NCBI GenBank assembly: GCA_902493545.1
Contig: CABUQI010000025.1
Location: 1-13,664, forward strand
Direction of reading: 5' to 3'
Source: an uncultured Collinsella sp.
GTDB taxonomy: Bacteria > Actinomycetota > Coriobacteriia > Coriobacteriales > Coriobacteriaceae
Length of the DNA stretch: 13,664 bases
Shown in pieces: positions 13,398 through 13,664 of this stretch (within the stretch, counting starts at the first letter, position 1; each line of letters starts with the position of its first letter). The notes below the pieces were generated by a model. It was not told the DNA's origin, ran no database searches, and saw only the letters and a list, made by a program, of their open reading frames with translations. Both the position numbers and the translations under genes were made by a program.

Positions 13398-13664
13398 GCG
13401 TTTCTGGTCTAGATGCGTTTTGACGCGCCGTCCGAGCTGCCATCGCAAACGAGGCGGCTTTATGGGCCGCGCCGGTGTCGATCTGTTTATCGAAGACGGT
13501 GCCTACACCACGCTTTCTTCTGCCGTGGTCATCCTAGTGGTGCTCGCGTTGTTGTTTTCGTCGACCGCGGCGATATGGAGCATGTCGCGTGCCGGGGATA
13601 CCCAGGTGGCGGCCGATAGCGGCGCGCTGGCGGGTGCCAACGTAGTGTCGTCCTATCACACGGC
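13369..13664 (+). CDS. TadG-like pilus protein, N-terminal part (cut by window end)
   Basis: ATG at 13369 lies 6 nt after GGAGG (13358-13362) inside tadE, and the frame stays open for 98 codons to the right edge. The N-terminus is basic (MIRGLLHGIKRFWSRC...) and is followed by IEDGAYTTLSSAVVILVVLA with a membrane helix (about 50-70), then QVAADSGALAGANVVSSY (79-96). This last part matches the LQ-AADAAALAGA-like signature that follows the membrane helix in TadG-like proteins. The position after tadE agrees. A later ATG at 13462 is possible but lacks an equal ribosome binding site. The C-terminal part, often a von Willebrand-like domain, is outside the window. Confidence 0.7.
   Translation, partial: MIRGLLHGIKRFWSRCVLTRRPSCHRKRGGFMGRAGVDLFIEDGAYTTLSSAVVILVVLALLFSSTAAIWSMSRAGDTQVAADSGALAGANVVSSYHT

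Noticed and set aside
1..13664. CRISPR arrays, tRNA or rRNA genes, insertion sequences
   Set aside because: No spaced direct-repeat array, cloverleaf, rRNA-like sequence or transposase frame was seen on either strand.

Overview
The window looks like a chromosomal segment of a GC-rich Gram-positive bacterium. A member of the Coriobacteriia close to Collinsella is my best guess. That rests on the combination of a G/C-ending codon style, a monoderm-type Tad pilus operon with no secretin beside it, and GTG starts behind strong Shine-Dalgarno sites. It is inference from gene content, not a database match.

Layout. Positions 1-296 hold the 3' end of an unidentified plus-strand gene. It converges on pyruvate kinase (pyk, minus strand, 499-1959), and a perfect 17-bp two-way terminator (434-470) lies between them. 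Divergent from pyk, after an AT-richer 442-bp intergenic region, is an 893-residue P2A-type Ca2+-transporting ATPase (2402-5083) preceded by a highly structured leader. A large imperfect inverted repeat and a terminator follow it. Next is a single gene for the circularly permuted ribosome-assembly GTPase RsgA (5327-6511) with its own terminator.

From 6764 to the right edge runs one tightly packed plus-strand operon for a Tad/Flp pilus: cpaB, tadZ/cpaE, tadA/cpaF, tadB, tadC, a Flp major pilin, an unrecognised single-pass membrane protein, a second Flp-like prepilin, tadE and a tadG-like gene cut by the window end. Most junctions overlap (ATGA or TGATG stop/start overlaps, or 28-65 nt), so translation is probably coupled. 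TadA would power the machine, TadB and TadC would form the inner-membrane platform, TadZ would place it in the cell, Flp would be the fibre subunit, and TadE, the second prepilin and TadG would be minor pilin or tip components. No prepilin peptidase (tadV) and no secretin is visible here.

The two most interesting signals are these. First, the roughly 110-nt leader of the Ca2+-type ATPase fully buries the Shine-Dalgarno site in a 12-bp stem. It also contains a 7-nt hairpin loop that is perfectly complementary to a downstream loop, which suggests an undescribed cis-regulatory RNA or riboswitch. Second, three successive prepilin-like proteins carry Ala instead of the usual Gly just before the predicted cleavage site, in a shared A|QxT(T/V)E pattern. 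This points to a co-adapted prepilin peptidase encoded elsewhere.
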